Origin: Paenibacillus paridis
GTDB taxonomy: Bacteria > Bacillota > Bacilli > Paenibacillales > Paenibacillaceae
Assembly: GCF_006345825.1 (NCBI RefSeq)
Contig: NZ_VCIX01000076.1
Span: 45,980-109,979 of the forward strand
Direction: 5' to 3'
Length of the DNA stretch: 64,000 bases
In this document: in pieces, positions 27,704 through 36,528 of the stretch
How the letters are laid out: each line of letters opens with the position of its first letter
Numbering within the stretch: position 1 is the stretch's first letter
Notes under the pieces: generated by a model
Database searches by the model: none
What the model was told of the DNA's origin: nothing
What the model saw: only the letters and a program-made list of their open reading frames with translations
Made by a program: the position numbers and the translations under genes

Positions 27704-28743
27704 GCCAATTCCTAGAATTATTCGATGTCACAATTATTGGCGGCGGCCCAACGGGATTGTATACGGCTTTTTACAGTGGCATGAGAGAATTAAAAACAAA
27801 GCTTATAGAAGCACAGGACGAATTGGGCGGACGCATACTAACCTATCCGGAGAAAATGATTTGGGATGTTGGGGGAATCACCCCTGTACGAGGGGAGAAG
27901 CTGATTGATCAATTGGTTCAGCAAGCCCATACCTTTGAGCCGACGATTGTACTCGGCCAGCGTATCCAGCATTGTGAGCGGCAGGAGGATGGGAATTTCC
28001 TGCTGACAACAGAAGACGGTGACCAGCATCTCACCCGGACGGTTATTCTAGCTATCGGTTATGGCGCTCGCAAGCCGGCAAAGCTGGAGATCGAGGGAGC
28101 AGATCGTTTCGAAGTGACCAATCTGCATTATACGGTGCAGCAGTTGGACGGTTTTCGCGGCAAGCGGGTATTAATCTCTGGCGGCGGTGATGCCGCGGTG
28201 GATTGGGCCGTTGAGCTGGAGCCGATTGCGGCTAGCGTGACGATTGTTCATCGGCGCGGCGAATTTGGCGGGCATGAACGGACGGTTAGCCAAATGAAGC
28301 AGTCTTCCGTGGCCATCCTTACCCCCTATACGGTAGAAGCGCTTCATAGCCAGGATGGTACGATGATAGACACCGTCACCGTAGCCCATTCGGCTACAGG
28401 CGAGCAGCAGAAGCTTGAGGTCGACGCGGTGGTCGTCAGTCATGGGATGAGATGCGATTACGGTTCGATCCGTCATTGGGGACTTAATATGAATGAATGG
28501 AACATGCAGGTAGACGATCAGATGGTTACCAACATTCCGGGCATCTACGCGGCGGGTGATTTCGTTACCTATCCAAACAAGGTGGAGCTCATTGCGGGCA
28601 CCTTCACCAGCGGTATTTTGGCGTTAAATAGCGCGAAGAGGTATATGGAACCGGAAGCTCCTTACATGGCCTACGTTTCTTCCCATAACGACCGTTTCAA
28701 AGAGAAGAACCGCGCGCTAGGCGTTGTGGAGGAAGAGGCATAA
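27700..28743 (+). CDS. FAD/NAD(P)-dependent reductase, ferredoxin-NADP reductase type 2 (YcgT/YumC-like)
   Basis: 347 residues with the thioredoxin-reductase fold: FAD-binding GGGPTGLY near residue 13, NAD(P)-binding [12 protein letters not shown] in the middle, and GIYAAGD near 280. The CxxC redox pair of thioredoxin reductase is absent, as in type-2 ferredoxin-NADP reductases. The ATGA overlap with the receptor gene shows it is in the same Fur-controlled operon. The B. subtilis relative YcgT has been listed in the Fur regulon. The likely role is to supply electrons for reductive iron release from the imported siderophore, directly or through ferredoxin/flavodoxin (inference). Confidence 0.88.
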   Translation: MSQFLELFDVTIIGGGPTGLYTAFYSGMRELKTKLIEAQDELGGRILTYPEKMIWDVGGITPVRGEKLIDQLVQQAHTFEPTIVLGQRIQHCERQEDGNFLLTTEDGDQHLTRTVILAIGYGARKPAKLEIEGADRFEVTNLHYTVQQLDGFRGKRVLISGGGDAAVDWAVELEPIAASVTIVHRRGEFGGHERTVSQMKQSSVAILTPYTVEALHSQDGTMIDTVTVAHSATGEQQKLEVDAVVVSHGMRCDYGSIRHWGLNMNEWNMQVDDQMVTNIPGIYAAGDFVTYPNKVELIAGTFTSGILALNSAKRYMEPEAPYMAYVSSHNDRFKEKNRALGVVEEEA

Positions 28744-28770
28744 AAATAGTTACACCATTCGCATGCAGAC

Positions 28771-28795
28771 AGGACTACCCGAACAGGGTGGTCCT
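28771..28795 (+). terminator. Possible terminator after the reductase gene
   Basis: AGGACTACCC pairs with GGGTGGTCCT (one G-T pair) around a GAACA loop. The following tract is only moderately T-rich. Confidence 0.55.
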
Positions 28796-28943
28796 GATTG
28801 TGTTTCTTGCTGCGTGTAAGATGAGAAAGAAGAAAGGCTGTACCGGTCTTGTTTTGCAAGGAATGATAGCCATTTTAGCTGTCGCACTCCACGTGGTTGA
28901 TTCCATTATTTTATAAAATTGGGAAGGTGGACGTCTCATGATG

Positions 28944-28986
28944 TCGAATGGTAAGTAGAGTCCTTTATACTAAAACAACCATTCGA
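28944..28986. promoter_or_regulatory. Inverted repeat flanking a -10-like box
   Basis: TCGAATGGT (28944-28952) and ACCATTCGA (28978-28986) flank TATACT (28966-28971) just before the phosphotransferase gene. Possibly an operator pair or a leader hairpin. Confidence 0.4.
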
Positions 28987-29000
28987 AGGGAAGAGCGAGC

Positions 29001-29882
29001 GTGGGAAACCCTATAGGTACAGTGGAATGGATAGAAAAAAATGAAAAGCTAAATGAATTAATAAAGCAAGAAGCTGCCTTAACCACACATGCTATGAATC
29101 ATGGTTTTGAGGCTGAAGTGATGAGGATTAGCTCAGACGAAGAGAGCTTTGTGCTGAAAACGTGGAGTAAAAGCTCGAAGCCGGATATCCAGTTTCAATA
29201 TCATTTATTGAATGCCTTATTTGAAAGAGGCTTGTCCGTCTCAAGGCCAGTGGCTTGGGGAATTGATCCAAACGGAGACCAGGTGCTGTTAACCACCTTT
29301 GATGGTGGTCCTGTGCTTAAATTAAATGGTAAGAAAATGGCCGATATTGCAAAAATATTATCAAGCATACATCGGATTCGTGTGGAAGAGCTTGAGCAGA
29401 TACAACTTCCTAAGTATGATTTTATCGGTTATTTTTTCCCAGGGGTAAGAGAGCATTCGGATCTAGCTCAAGCGTTAGAGGCACTTGTTGAAAAGACACC
29501 AATCACACAAGAACATATCATTCATGGCGATTTTCATATGGCTAATTTTCTAGAGGAAAATGGTCGATATACAGTAATTGATTGGACGAACGGACAATTA
29601 GGCGATCCAAGGTATGATTTTGCATGGTCGCTTGCTCTTATCAAAATATACGTGTCAGAGCGGAACGCTGAGGCTTTCCGGAATGCTTATTTGCTCGAGA
29701 ATGAAATGGATCGGGAAGAGTTGGAGGCTTTCGAAGCATTGGCATGTATCCGATGGCTGCTGCTGAATAGAAGCGGAGGAACGCCTAAAGGGTCAAACAC
29801 GATGGGGAAGGTAAAGCGCTTGGTCATGAACAACCGATATTTAAGCGAGCTGGGGATAAACGATTTTTTAGCAAAAAGGTAG
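29001..29882 (+). CDS. Aminoglycoside phosphotransferase (APH) family protein
   Basis: 293 residues with the small-molecule kinase fold (PF01636): catalytic loop HGDFHMANFL near residue 176 and metal-binding VIDWTNGQLGDPRYDFAW near 194. GTG 29001 follows AAGGGAAG. The family includes aminoglycoside, choline, homoserine and other kinases; nothing here marks it as a resistance gene, and it stands alone. Substrate unknown. Confidence 0.85.
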   Translation: MGNPIGTVEWIEKNEKLNELIKQEAALTTHAMNHGFEAEVMRISSDEESFVLKTWSKSSKPDIQFQYHLLNALFERGLSVSRPVAWGIDPNGDQVLLTTFDGGPVLKLNGKKMADIAKILSSIHRIRVEELEQIQLPKYDFIGYFFPGVREHSDLAQALEALVEKTPITQEHIIHGDFHMANFLEENGRYTVIDWTNGQLGDPRYDFAWSLALIKIYVSERNAEAFRNAYLLENEMDREELEAFEALACIRWLLLNRSGGTPKGSNTMGKVKRLVMNNRYLSELGINDFLAKR

Positions 29883-30049
29883 TATCGGAGTGAGTGGCTA
29901 ACGATCTCGCACGTTAAATAAGGTAAATATGGACGGTGAAAGTGTAAGCAGCTGCTGCATGTACATCGTCTACTGTATTTCTCTGAGTATCTTCTTCGTC
30001 GAACCTCGCATCGTGTTGAGTTATACCTTCTCTCCATTTTAAATATATA

Positions 30050-30079
30050 CGAAGCGATCAGATCGTTCTGGAGAACGAT
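30050..30079 (+). repeat. Dispersed repeat copy B with palindromic core
   Basis: CGAAGCGA-N2-AGATCGTTCTGGAGAA matches the minus-strand copy at 24728-24760. Its core ATCGTTCT-GG-AGAACGAT (30062-30079) is a perfect inverted repeat. Confidence 0.6.
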
Positions 30080-30206
30080 GTGTTCGCCTTTGTAGCTAAA
30101 TTATTACCATTAAATATATAAGTCGCTCAAACTATTTAGCTCTTACCGCAACCCTAAGAGGAACTACTCGCGCAGCAATTAAAACACACAAATGGTTAAT
30201 TCAACG

Positions 30207-30392
30207 TTTAGCAGGAATTTGTCCCTTTAATTTTGATGTTTTTGCATGTTTTGCACGTTTAGCAGGAATTTCTCCTTCTAATTCTAGGCAAATTGCTGAA
30301 AACGAGTTGAAACGCTAAGATTAACGGGATAAATTCCAGCTATTTGTTTTGCCTGATGAATATCGTTATTTTAGCAGGAGAAATTCCATCTA
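30207..30392. repeat. Four-copy interspersed repeat (TTAGcaGGA-A/T-TTCC type)
   Basis: Related units of about 23 bases occur at about 30207-30229 and 30257-30280 in one orientation (TTTAGCAGGAATTT followed by GTCC or CTCC) and at about 30322-30342 and 30370-30392 in the opposite one (GGAGAAATTCC core). Opposed copies can pair into stem-loops. Confidence 0.65.
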
Positions 30393-30501
30393 AATCCTAA
30401 CCATGCCACAGTCGCCCCCAGAAAACGGATGAAAAGCCATAGCTCTTGTCACTGGCTTAAGCCCGTTTAATCTATTGCAGCATATCAAGCTACTTCGTCC
30501 A

Positions 30502-30720
30502 CTCCGTCTACCCACTCTATTTGAAAATAAGCCACCTCGTTCCCTCCATCTCAACCCTATTCGAGAAATCAGTCACCTCGCCCCTCCGTCTACCCCTCTC
30601 TATTCGAGAAATCAGCCATCTCATTCTCTCCGTCTACCCCTATTCGAAATATCAGCCATCTCGCCCCCTCCGTCTAACCCCTCTTTTCGATAAACCAGCC
30701 ATGGTTCACTCTCCGTTCAC
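30502..30720 (+). repeat. Tandem repeat of 40-44 bp, five copies plus a part
   Basis: Copies begin with CTCC(G/A)TCT at 30502, 30544, 30584, 30628 and 30668, with a partial copy at 30711. Each contains TATTCGAGAAATCAGCCATC or a variant and pyrimidine-rich ends. Unit length varies by a few bases and no unique spacers separate the copies, so it is not a CRISPR array. Confidence 0.9.
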
Positions 30721-30793
30721 ACGTTTATGATATGATCTCCATTAACTCGCGAGTGAGATAGATCTAAACTATTTGGAACGTTGGAGGGTAATT

Positions 30794-32743
30794 ATGTCAT
30801 TGTATATACACAAAATATCATACAAAATGATTGTAGCAGCGCTATTGGTTGTATTAATGGGTTCCAGCATGCTCAGCATTTTGGCTCCCGTGTCGGCATC
30901 GGCTTTATCATCATCTGAGACTCCCGATTTGAACGACACAACACGGCTAACGGCGTTCATTGATGGGATTATGAAGGTGCAGATGGACAGCTATAATATT
31001 CCAGGCGCGGTCGTCTCGATCGTCAAGGATGGAGAGCTGCTGCTTGCTAAAGGCTATGGTCAATCTAATTACGAAACAGGAACACCTATCGATCCTGATA
31101 CGAGCCTGTTTCGGATCGCCTCGACCACGAAGCTGTTTACATGGACAGCTGTTATGCAGCTAGTCGAGCAGGGCAAAATAGATCTCGACACTGACATTAA
31201 CACCTACTTGAAATCGGTAAAAATACCGAAAACCTATAAAGAGCCGATTACGATGCGGCATCTAATGACCCATACCGCTGGGTTTGAGGAAGGCGGAGTC
31301 GGGTATCAAATTACGACGGACCCTAAGAAGCTACCTGGATCAATCTCGGAAACGTTGAACAAGCATATGCTGGCTCGCGTCATGCCTCCGGGCAAGATGA
31401 TGTCTTATTCCAACTATGGAGCCACACTGGCAGGACTTATCGTTGAGGAAGTCAGCGGTATTTCGTATGATGACTATATTCAGCAAAATATTTTCGAACC
31501 GCTCGGTATGAAATACGCGACGGTGCATGAGCCAATTCCGGCAGCCTTGGAGCCTTATGAAGTACTAGGCTATGCCAAGGAGGGAGGCAAATTCGCAGCC
31601 AAGCCCCCGACATTTGAAGGCGGATTCCGCCCTGCGGGCTCCGGTTCCGTCTCTGCGGTAGACATGGCGCATTTCATGATTGCCCATCTTCAGGAGGGGC
31701 GATATGGAGAAGCGCAGCTGCTCAAGCCCGAAACGGCCAACTTGATGCATTCATCCGCATTCCGATTCGACGAGCGTTTGCCAGCGATGGCCCTTGGCTT
31801 TGAAGACCTTAGAAAGAACGGGCTGCGAGTGCTTTCCCACGGAGGCGCAGATACGCTATTCAGCACGGAATTATATCTTGTGCCTGATAAACAAATCGGC
31901 GTTTTTGTATCTTTCAGCGGCGGTGACGGCGGGACAGCGGCTGCTGGACTGCTGAATTCTTTCTTTGACCGGTATTTGCCGGCAGGTGAAGTGGAATTGC
32001 CCCCGGCGGTCTCCCCTGAGCTTGAGAAGTCGGTTCAGAAATATGCCGGCAGCTATCAGTTCACGCGCCGCAATCATAGCGATATTGATAAATTTTTCAG
32101 CTTTATGGCCCAACTCAGCATCGGGGTTGAAGATAACAAGCTTGTGATCGGCAGCGGGGCGGAGCAGGAGGTTTTTGTTCCGATTGAGCCAAATTTGTTT
32201 CAAGAGGTTGGGGGGACAGGGAAGTTAGCTTTTCGTACGGATGATTCGGGAAAAGTGACGCATATGTTCCTGGATATTCTGTCATCCATGCCGCTTGAGC
32301 GCTCAACGCTTTTCAATCAAACAAAGTTCTGGTTTCCAGTGCTTGGCATCTCGGCCTTCTTGTTCCTTACTGCTTTGCTTGGATTTGTTTACCGAAGACA
32401 AGAAATCAAGGATATGCCACTGGCACAAAAGTGGGCTGTCCGCTTGTCTGCTTTAACTGCTGCTTGGGCGTTAGTAGCCATTGCCGGAGCGCTGCTCGTC
32501 GTTATGGGCATGGATTTGCTGCAGCGGCTTAGCCAAATTACGCCTTCGTTAGTGGTATATTTATTCTTGCCTATTATTTTTGTTATTTTAACCGTAGCAA
32601 GTATCGTTGTAAGTATAATCGCATGGAAATATAAATATTGGACCGTGCTGAAGCGGGTGCATTACTCGCTCGTAGCGCTGGCAGCCGTTATGCTAAGCTT
32701 GTTTTTCTATCACTGGAATTTGCTCGGATGGCAATTTGGTTGA
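30794..32743 (+). CDS. Membrane-anchored serine hydrolase (beta-lactamase-like)
   Basis: 649 residues: signal/anchor about 10-35, PF00144 domain about 45-390 with S110-T-T-K113, Y205-S-N and HGG near residue 350, a beta-rich linker of about 120 residues, and about four transmembrane helices from about 510 to the end. ATG 30794 follows SD GGAGGG; an upstream in-frame TTG at 30773 is rejected. Paralogous in its catalytic part to 22609-24675 but with a membrane C-terminus. A two-component system follows 59 bases downstream, suggesting joint work on cell-wall peptides or envelope stress (inference). Confidence 0.88.
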   Translation: MSLYIHKISYKMIVAALLVVLMGSSMLSILAPVSASALSSSETPDLNDTTRLTAFIDGIMKVQMDSYNIPGAVVSIVKDGELLLAKGYGQSNYETGTPIDPDTSLFRIASTTKLFTWTAVMQLVEQGKIDLDTDINTYLKSVKIPKTYKEPITMRHLMTHTAGFEEGGVGYQITTDPKKLPGSISETLNKHMLARVMPPGKMMSYSNYGATLAGLIVEEVSGISYDDYIQQNIFEPLGMKYATVHEPIPAALEPYEVLGYAKEGGKFAAKPPTFEGGFRPAGSGSVSAVDMAHFMIAHLQEGRYGEAQLLKPETANLMHSSAFRFDERLPAMALGFEDLRKNGLRVLSHGGADTLFSTELYLVPDKQIGVFVSFSGGDGGTAAAGLLNSFFDRYLPAGEVELPPAVSPELEKSVQKYAGSYQFTRRNHSDIDKFFSFMAQLSIGVEDNKLVIGSGAEQEVFVPIEPNLFQEVGGTGKLAFRTDDSGKVTHMFLDILSSMPLERSTLFNQTKFWFPVLGISAFLFLTALLGFVYRRQEIKDMPLAQKWAVRLSALTAAWALVAIAGALLVVMGMDLLQRLSQITPSLVVYLFLPIIFVILTVASIVVSIIAWKYKYWTVLKRVHYSLVALAAVMLSLFFYHWNLLGWQFG

Positions 32744-32802
32744 AGCAAGAGTCCTCCCCTATGGGAGGAATATGATTGCGAGTAGAGAGGAGGGGGAGGC
32801 TC

Positions 32803-33477
32803 ATGGCTAAAATCTTAATTGCGGACGATGATGCGCATATCCGCGAGCTGATATCTTTATTTTTAAGGAATGAAGGCTTTGAAATCATGGAGGCCAAGGA
32901 CGGGGCGGAAGCGCTGGACATTGTGGAAAATGCTCAAATCGATATGGTGATTCTTGACATTATGATGCCCCATTTGAATGGCTGGGACCTATGCAGGGAG
33001 ATCAGAAGCATTGATTCGAATATCCCCCTCCTGATGGTGACGGCCAAGGCGGAATCAGCCCAGAAGGTGAAGGGGTTCCAGCTAGGCACGGATGATTATG
33101 TAACGAAGCCATTCGATCCCATCGAGCTGGTCATGAGAGTAAAGGCGCTGCTGAAGCGCTATATGATCGTTTCTTCCCAGTCTGTTCAGTTAGGCGGCAT
33201 TACGCTGAATCGTCGCAACTATCAGGTGATTCGCGGAGACGAGACGCTTAATCTCCCATTAAAAGAGTTTGAGCTGCTGTTCAAGCTGGCGAACCATCCT
33301 GGGCAAATTTTTACTCGGGAGCAGCTAATTACGCATATTTGGGGCAAAAATTACGAAGGCGATGACCGAACGGTTGACGTTCACATTAAGCGGCTGCGGG
33401 AGAGGTTCGCCGATGATGGACAGCATTTTCAGATTGAGACGGCCCGCAGTCTGGGTTATCGGTTAGTGATCACATGA
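32803..33477 (+). CDS. OmpR/PhoB-family response regulator
   Basis: 224 residues: receiver 1-118 with D8-D10 pocket, phospho-acceptor D52 (VILDIMMP) and KPF, then a winged-helix DNA-binding domain 125-224. ATG 32803 follows GGGGGAGG; the in-frame TTG at 32776 is not needed. Four-base overlap with the kinase gene. Probably co-transcribed with the serine hydrolase upstream. Confidence 0.93.
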   Translation: MAKILIADDDAHIRELISLFLRNEGFEIMEAKDGAEALDIVENAQIDMVILDIMMPHLNGWDLCREIRSIDSNIPLLMVTAKAESAQKVKGFQLGTDDYVTKPFDPIELVMRVKALLKRYMIVSSQSVQLGGITLNRRNYQVIRGDETLNLPLKEFELLFKLANHPGQIFTREQLITHIWGKNYEGDDRTVDVHIKRLRERFADDGQHFQIETARSLGYRLVIT

Positions 33478-34835
33478 TCAAAACCTTGTATGCCCGCATC
33501 ATTTTCACCTTTTTGGCTGTCATTATTTTCAGTTTGTTATCATCTTTTTTCATTGGCTATTCTTTCTTCAAGAAAGACATTAACCATATCGGGCAAAATG
33601 ACATGATCGCAGTAGGTGAGGAAATCAGCAGCCTCTATGAGCAAGCTGGCCCTGGCGATGGGGATGCATTCATCAAGCGTATGGTAAAGCTATCGGCCTA
33701 TCCGATTCATCTGTTTGACGCCTCCGGGAACGTGACTTTTTACGGAATCGACAATAGGAATGACCTCGCTATAGCGCCGGAAGCGGTGCAGCAAGTGCTG
33801 CGGGGGCAAATTTATCGGAGTCCTAATGAAGCCGGGCAGACGTTTGTCGGCATGCCTTTCCGGTTCGAAGGGGAGCCGCATGCGATGTTTATGCAGTTTT
33901 CCGCGGAGAATGAAAATATTATTAATCGGATGATGCTGCTCGTATTAATACTCGGGCTGCTGATCGGAAGCCTATGCATACTCATCGCCGCCCGCTATTT
34001 AGTGAAGCCGATTCAAAATTTGACGGAAGCGAACAAGCGGATTGCGAAAGGCGATTTCGATGTGGAAATTAAAACAAAACGTGCCGATGAGATGGGGGTT
34101 CTGACGCAAAGCTTCAATGAAATGGCCAGCGAGCTTAAACAGCTGGAGCAGATGAGGCAGGATTTCGTCTCTAATGTTTCCCATGAGATTCAGACCCCGC
34201 TAACGTCCATTTCCGGATTTGCTATGGCGATGAAAAATAACAGCCTAGTTGCGGAAAATGATCGCCATTATTATTTGGATATCATTATTGCAGAGAGCGG
34301 CCGACTATCCAGACTTAGCGATAATTTGCTCAAGCTGGCTTCGCTCGACTCGGAGCATCATCCCTTTGAGCCCATCACATATAGCCTCGATGAGCAAATC
34401 AGGCAGATTGTAGTGACCTGCGAACCGCAATGGTCGGCCAAAAAGATCCGGATCGACCTAGAAATGGCGGATGCGGTCAAAATAACAGCAGATCAGGACC
34501 AGTTGAATCAGGTATGGATGAATCTGCTTGGCAACAGCATTAAATTTACCCCGGATAATGGGCATATCACCATACGCATGACTCAAACCGAGGATGACCT
34601 ATTTCTTTCTATCGCCGATTCGGGCATTGGCATAGCATCAGAGCAGCTGGAGTATGTGTTTGAACGATTTTATAAAACCGATTCATCGCGAAACCGCAAT
34701 ATGAGCGGGAATGGTCTAGGGCTTGCGATTGCCAAAAAAATCGTGACCCTCCATCAAGGAAGCATTGCGATGGAAAGCCAGTTGGGCCAAGGAACCACAG
34801 TAATTGTTCGATTGCCTAATCAGGTGAAAAAGTAG
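33474..34835 (+). CDS. Sensor histidine kinase, HAMP/HisKA/HATPase
   Basis: 453 residues: transmembrane helix about 8-30, extracytoplasmic sensor about 35-150, second helix about 153-174, HAMP about 175-225, HisKA with phospho-acceptor H237 in SHEIQTPL, and HATPase with the G boxes DSGIGI and GNGLGLAI. The start overlaps the regulator stop (ATGA). Cognate partner of 32803-33477. Signal unknown. Confidence 0.93.
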   Translation: MIKTLYARIIFTFLAVIIFSLLSSFFIGYSFFKKDINHIGQNDMIAVGEEISSLYEQAGPGDGDAFIKRMVKLSAYPIHLFDASGNVTFYGIDNRNDLAIAPEAVQQVLRGQIYRSPNEAGQTFVGMPFRFEGEPHAMFMQFSAENENIINRMMLLVLILGLLIGSLCILIAARYLVKPIQNLTEANKRIAKGDFDVEIKTKRADEMGVLTQSFNEMASELKQLEQMRQDFVSNVSHEIQTPLTSISGFAMAMKNNSLVAENDRHYYLDIIIAESGRLSRLSDNLLKLASLDSEHHPFEPITYSLDEQIRQIVVTCEPQWSAKKIRIDLEMADAVKITADQDQLNQVWMNLLGNSIKFTPDNGHITIRMTQTEDDLFLSIADSGIGIASEQLEYVFERFYKTDSSRNRNMSGNGLGLAIAKKIVTLHQGSIAMESQLGQGTTVIVRLPNQVKK

Positions 34836-34915
34836 CTATTCGAAAACTGCCCTCTGTGCTACCATATAGAAATTAATGGTAAGAGAGACAAGAGAATCGT
34901 AGAGGGTGTGTCTTC

Positions 34916-35236
34916 GTGAAAACATGCAAGAAATGTAGCGGTACGGGTAAAGTCAGCGGCTTCTTCAGAAGCAAAACCTGCAGCAAATGTAATGGCAGAG
35001 GACATATTGTTCCAGGGCGATTCGCGGCAAATCCAGATAGTGGATCTACTTCTATTATCAACGATGATCAAGACTACCAAGATGAATTGGATCAAATCAG
35101 CTACAATGAAAATTCCTGGCGGCAAAATACTAGGGATTCCTCCTCTGATGATGACCGTTCATCCTCCAGCAACGACAGTAGATCTTATGACTCATCCAGC
35201 TCAGATGATGGTTCATCCTCATCTTCAAGTGATTAG
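34916..35236 (+). CDS. Small protein with DnaJ-type zinc-finger motifs and Ser/Asp-rich tail
   Basis: 106 residues. Two CxxCxGxG motifs (C4/C7 and C22/C25) form one zinc-binding hairpin like half of the DnaJ central domain. Residues about 74-106 are almost all Ser and Asp, so the tail is acidic and disordered. GTG 34916 follows AGGGTGTG. Located after the kinase gene with its own terminator. No J domain. Function unknown; zinc binding is inferred from the motif. Confidence 0.75.
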   Translation: MKTCKKCSGTGKVSGFFRSKTCSKCNGRGHIVPGRFAANPDSGSTSIINDDQDYQDELDQISYNENSWRQNTRDSSSDDDRSSSSNDSRSYDSSSSDDGSSSSSSD

Positions 35237-35272
35237 TGTATAACCATTTCTATGTAGTGGAAATCGGATTTA

Positions 35273-35307
35273 AGGCGCAGGGAGCAGAGCTCTTTGCGTC
35301 TTTTTTT
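35273..35307 (+). terminator. Rho-independent terminator after the zinc-finger protein gene
   Basis: AGGCGCAGGGAG pairs with CTCTTTGCGTC, including G-T pairs, followed by seven T. Confidence 0.8.
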
Positions 35308-35458
35308 AGAGATACTAATAAATATTCCTCGATTGCGTAGAGTTTCACCTCTAACACCTTGTTAAATTTCCCCTTTTCTTAATCATGAGTTTTCTTCAAT
35401 GGTCACGAAAAAGCTACCTTCCTGATGTTTAAATTGCAGTAAATGAGTTTTGGTGTTA

Positions 35459-35487
35459 GTTTTATGTTATTAATAGTGACATAAAAC
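35459..35487. promoter_or_regulatory. Inverted repeat GTTTTATGT-N11-ACATAAAAC
   Basis: A perfect nine-base inverted repeat with eleven-base spacer about 110 bp before the permease gene. Probably a binding site for a dimeric regulator. Confidence 0.5.
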
Positions 35488-35561
35488 GTGTGAAATACCC
35501 CGAAATCCATGAAATCTGAACTGAATCATTGAATCGGAGACTATATTGTGACCCCAACATG

Positions 35562-35576
35562 ACGTTATCATAACGT
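35562..35576. promoter_or_regulatory. Palindrome ACGTTAT-C-ATAACGT next to the SD
   Basis: A perfect 7-1-7 inverted repeat ends five bases before the SD AGGGGG of the first permease gene. An operator in the leader, or an mRNA hairpin near the ribosome site. Confidence 0.5.
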
Positions 35577-35597
35577 TGTGAAGGGGGTGAAACCAAA

Positions 35598-36506
35598 ATG
35601 GTTTTTCGAGAAATTATGCGCAATCGGGTTTTGTATTCGTTGGCGGTCCCGGGCTTGTTGGTGCTTATTATTTTCTTCTATTTACCGATGTTCGGTCATG
35701 TGATCGCGTTCAAAAATTACAACTACTTTGACGGAATTTGGGGGAGCCCTTGGACGGGACTTGATAATTTCAAGTTTTTTTTCGGCGGAAGCGACTGGCT
35801 GCGCGTTACGTTCAACACATTGTTTCTTAATGCATTGTTTATTGCGTTCGGTCTTGTCATCTCGGTAATATTAGCTATTTTTCTAAATGAGATTAGGCAG
35901 GCTGTATTCAAAAGAGTCGCGCAGTCAATGGCGTTTCTTCCGTTCTTCGTATCTTGGATGGTCGTAAGCATGATGCTGTTCTCTCTGCTTAACACCTCGG
36001 ATGGCTTAATCAACCGTTCGTTGAAGGAGTTAGGCTTAGATGCTGTATCCTGGTACAGCATGCCTCACTATTGGCCGGCCATATTAACGATCATTAGCGT
36101 ATGGAAGACGGCAGGCTACCAGGCTGTTATCTATTTGGCGGCCATTACAAGCATTTCGCCGGAGTATTATGAGAGCGCCCAAATAGACGGAGCAACAAGG
36201 CTGCAGCGGATTAGGCACATTACAATGCCGCTTCTTCGCCCGACAATTATCGTGCTTACATTGCTGGCGATTGGACGTATCTTTTACGGTGATTTCGGCA
36301 TGATTTTTGGACTCGTCGGAGACAATGGCGTCCTATACGAGACGACGGACGTCATCGATACGTATGCATACCGTGCTTTGCGCCAGCTGGGTAATTTCGG
36401 CATGTCTTCGTCCATTGGACTTTATCAATCGGTGCTGGGGTTGGTTACGATTTGTGTATTCAACCTAATCGTTAGGAAGATCGACAAGGAATCGAGCATC
36501 TTCTAG
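35598..36506 (+). CDS. CUT1 ABC transporter permease, LplB type
   Basis: 302 residues, about six transmembrane helices, EAA loop YESAQIDGATRL. ATG 35598 follows SD AAGGGGG. First gene of a six-gene operon; unlike the other two importers in the window the permeases precede the receptor. No ATPase gene. Confidence 0.93.
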   Translation: MVFREIMRNRVLYSLAVPGLLVLIIFFYLPMFGHVIAFKNYNYFDGIWGSPWTGLDNFKFFFGGSDWLRVTFNTLFLNALFIAFGLVISVILAIFLNEIRQAVFKRVAQSMAFLPFFVSWMVVSMMLFSLLNTSDGLINRSLKELGLDAVSWYSMPHYWPAILTIISVWKTAGYQAVIYLAAITSISPEYYESAQIDGATRLQRIRHITMPLLRPTIIVLTLLAIGRIFYGDFGMIFGLVGDNGVLYETTDVIDTYAYRALRQLGNFGMSSSIGLYQSVLGLVTICVFNLIVRKIDKESSIF

Positions 36507-36528
36507 AAAGGAAGGAGGGTTAATCGCC

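Larger units (their letters stand above)
29883..30793. other. 910-bp repeat-rich intergenic region
   Basis: It holds three kinds of repeats annotated separately (30050-30079, 30207-30392, 30502-30720). Short frames across the pyrimidine-rich part are low-complexity and not credible genes. A 37-codon frame at 29929-30042 has only a weak SD and no recognisable similarity. Confidence 0.7.
35237..35597. other. Intergenic region before the third importer operon
   Basis: Contains a terminator (35273-35307) and two inverted repeats (35459-35487 and 35562-35576). No coding remnant seen. Confidence 0.7.

Noticed and set aside
29001..29882. Antibiotic resistance determinant
   Set aside because: Only the general APH fold is visible; the family covers many metabolic kinases and there is no resistance context.
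30502..30720. Possible CRISPR array
   Set aside because: Copies are contiguous with variable unit length and imperfect identity, and there are no unique spacers or cas genes.
30475..30730. Two overlapping plus-strand frames of about 70 codons
   Set aside because: They run through the 40-44 bp tandem repeats, have low-complexity Leu/Pro/Ser content and no SD.
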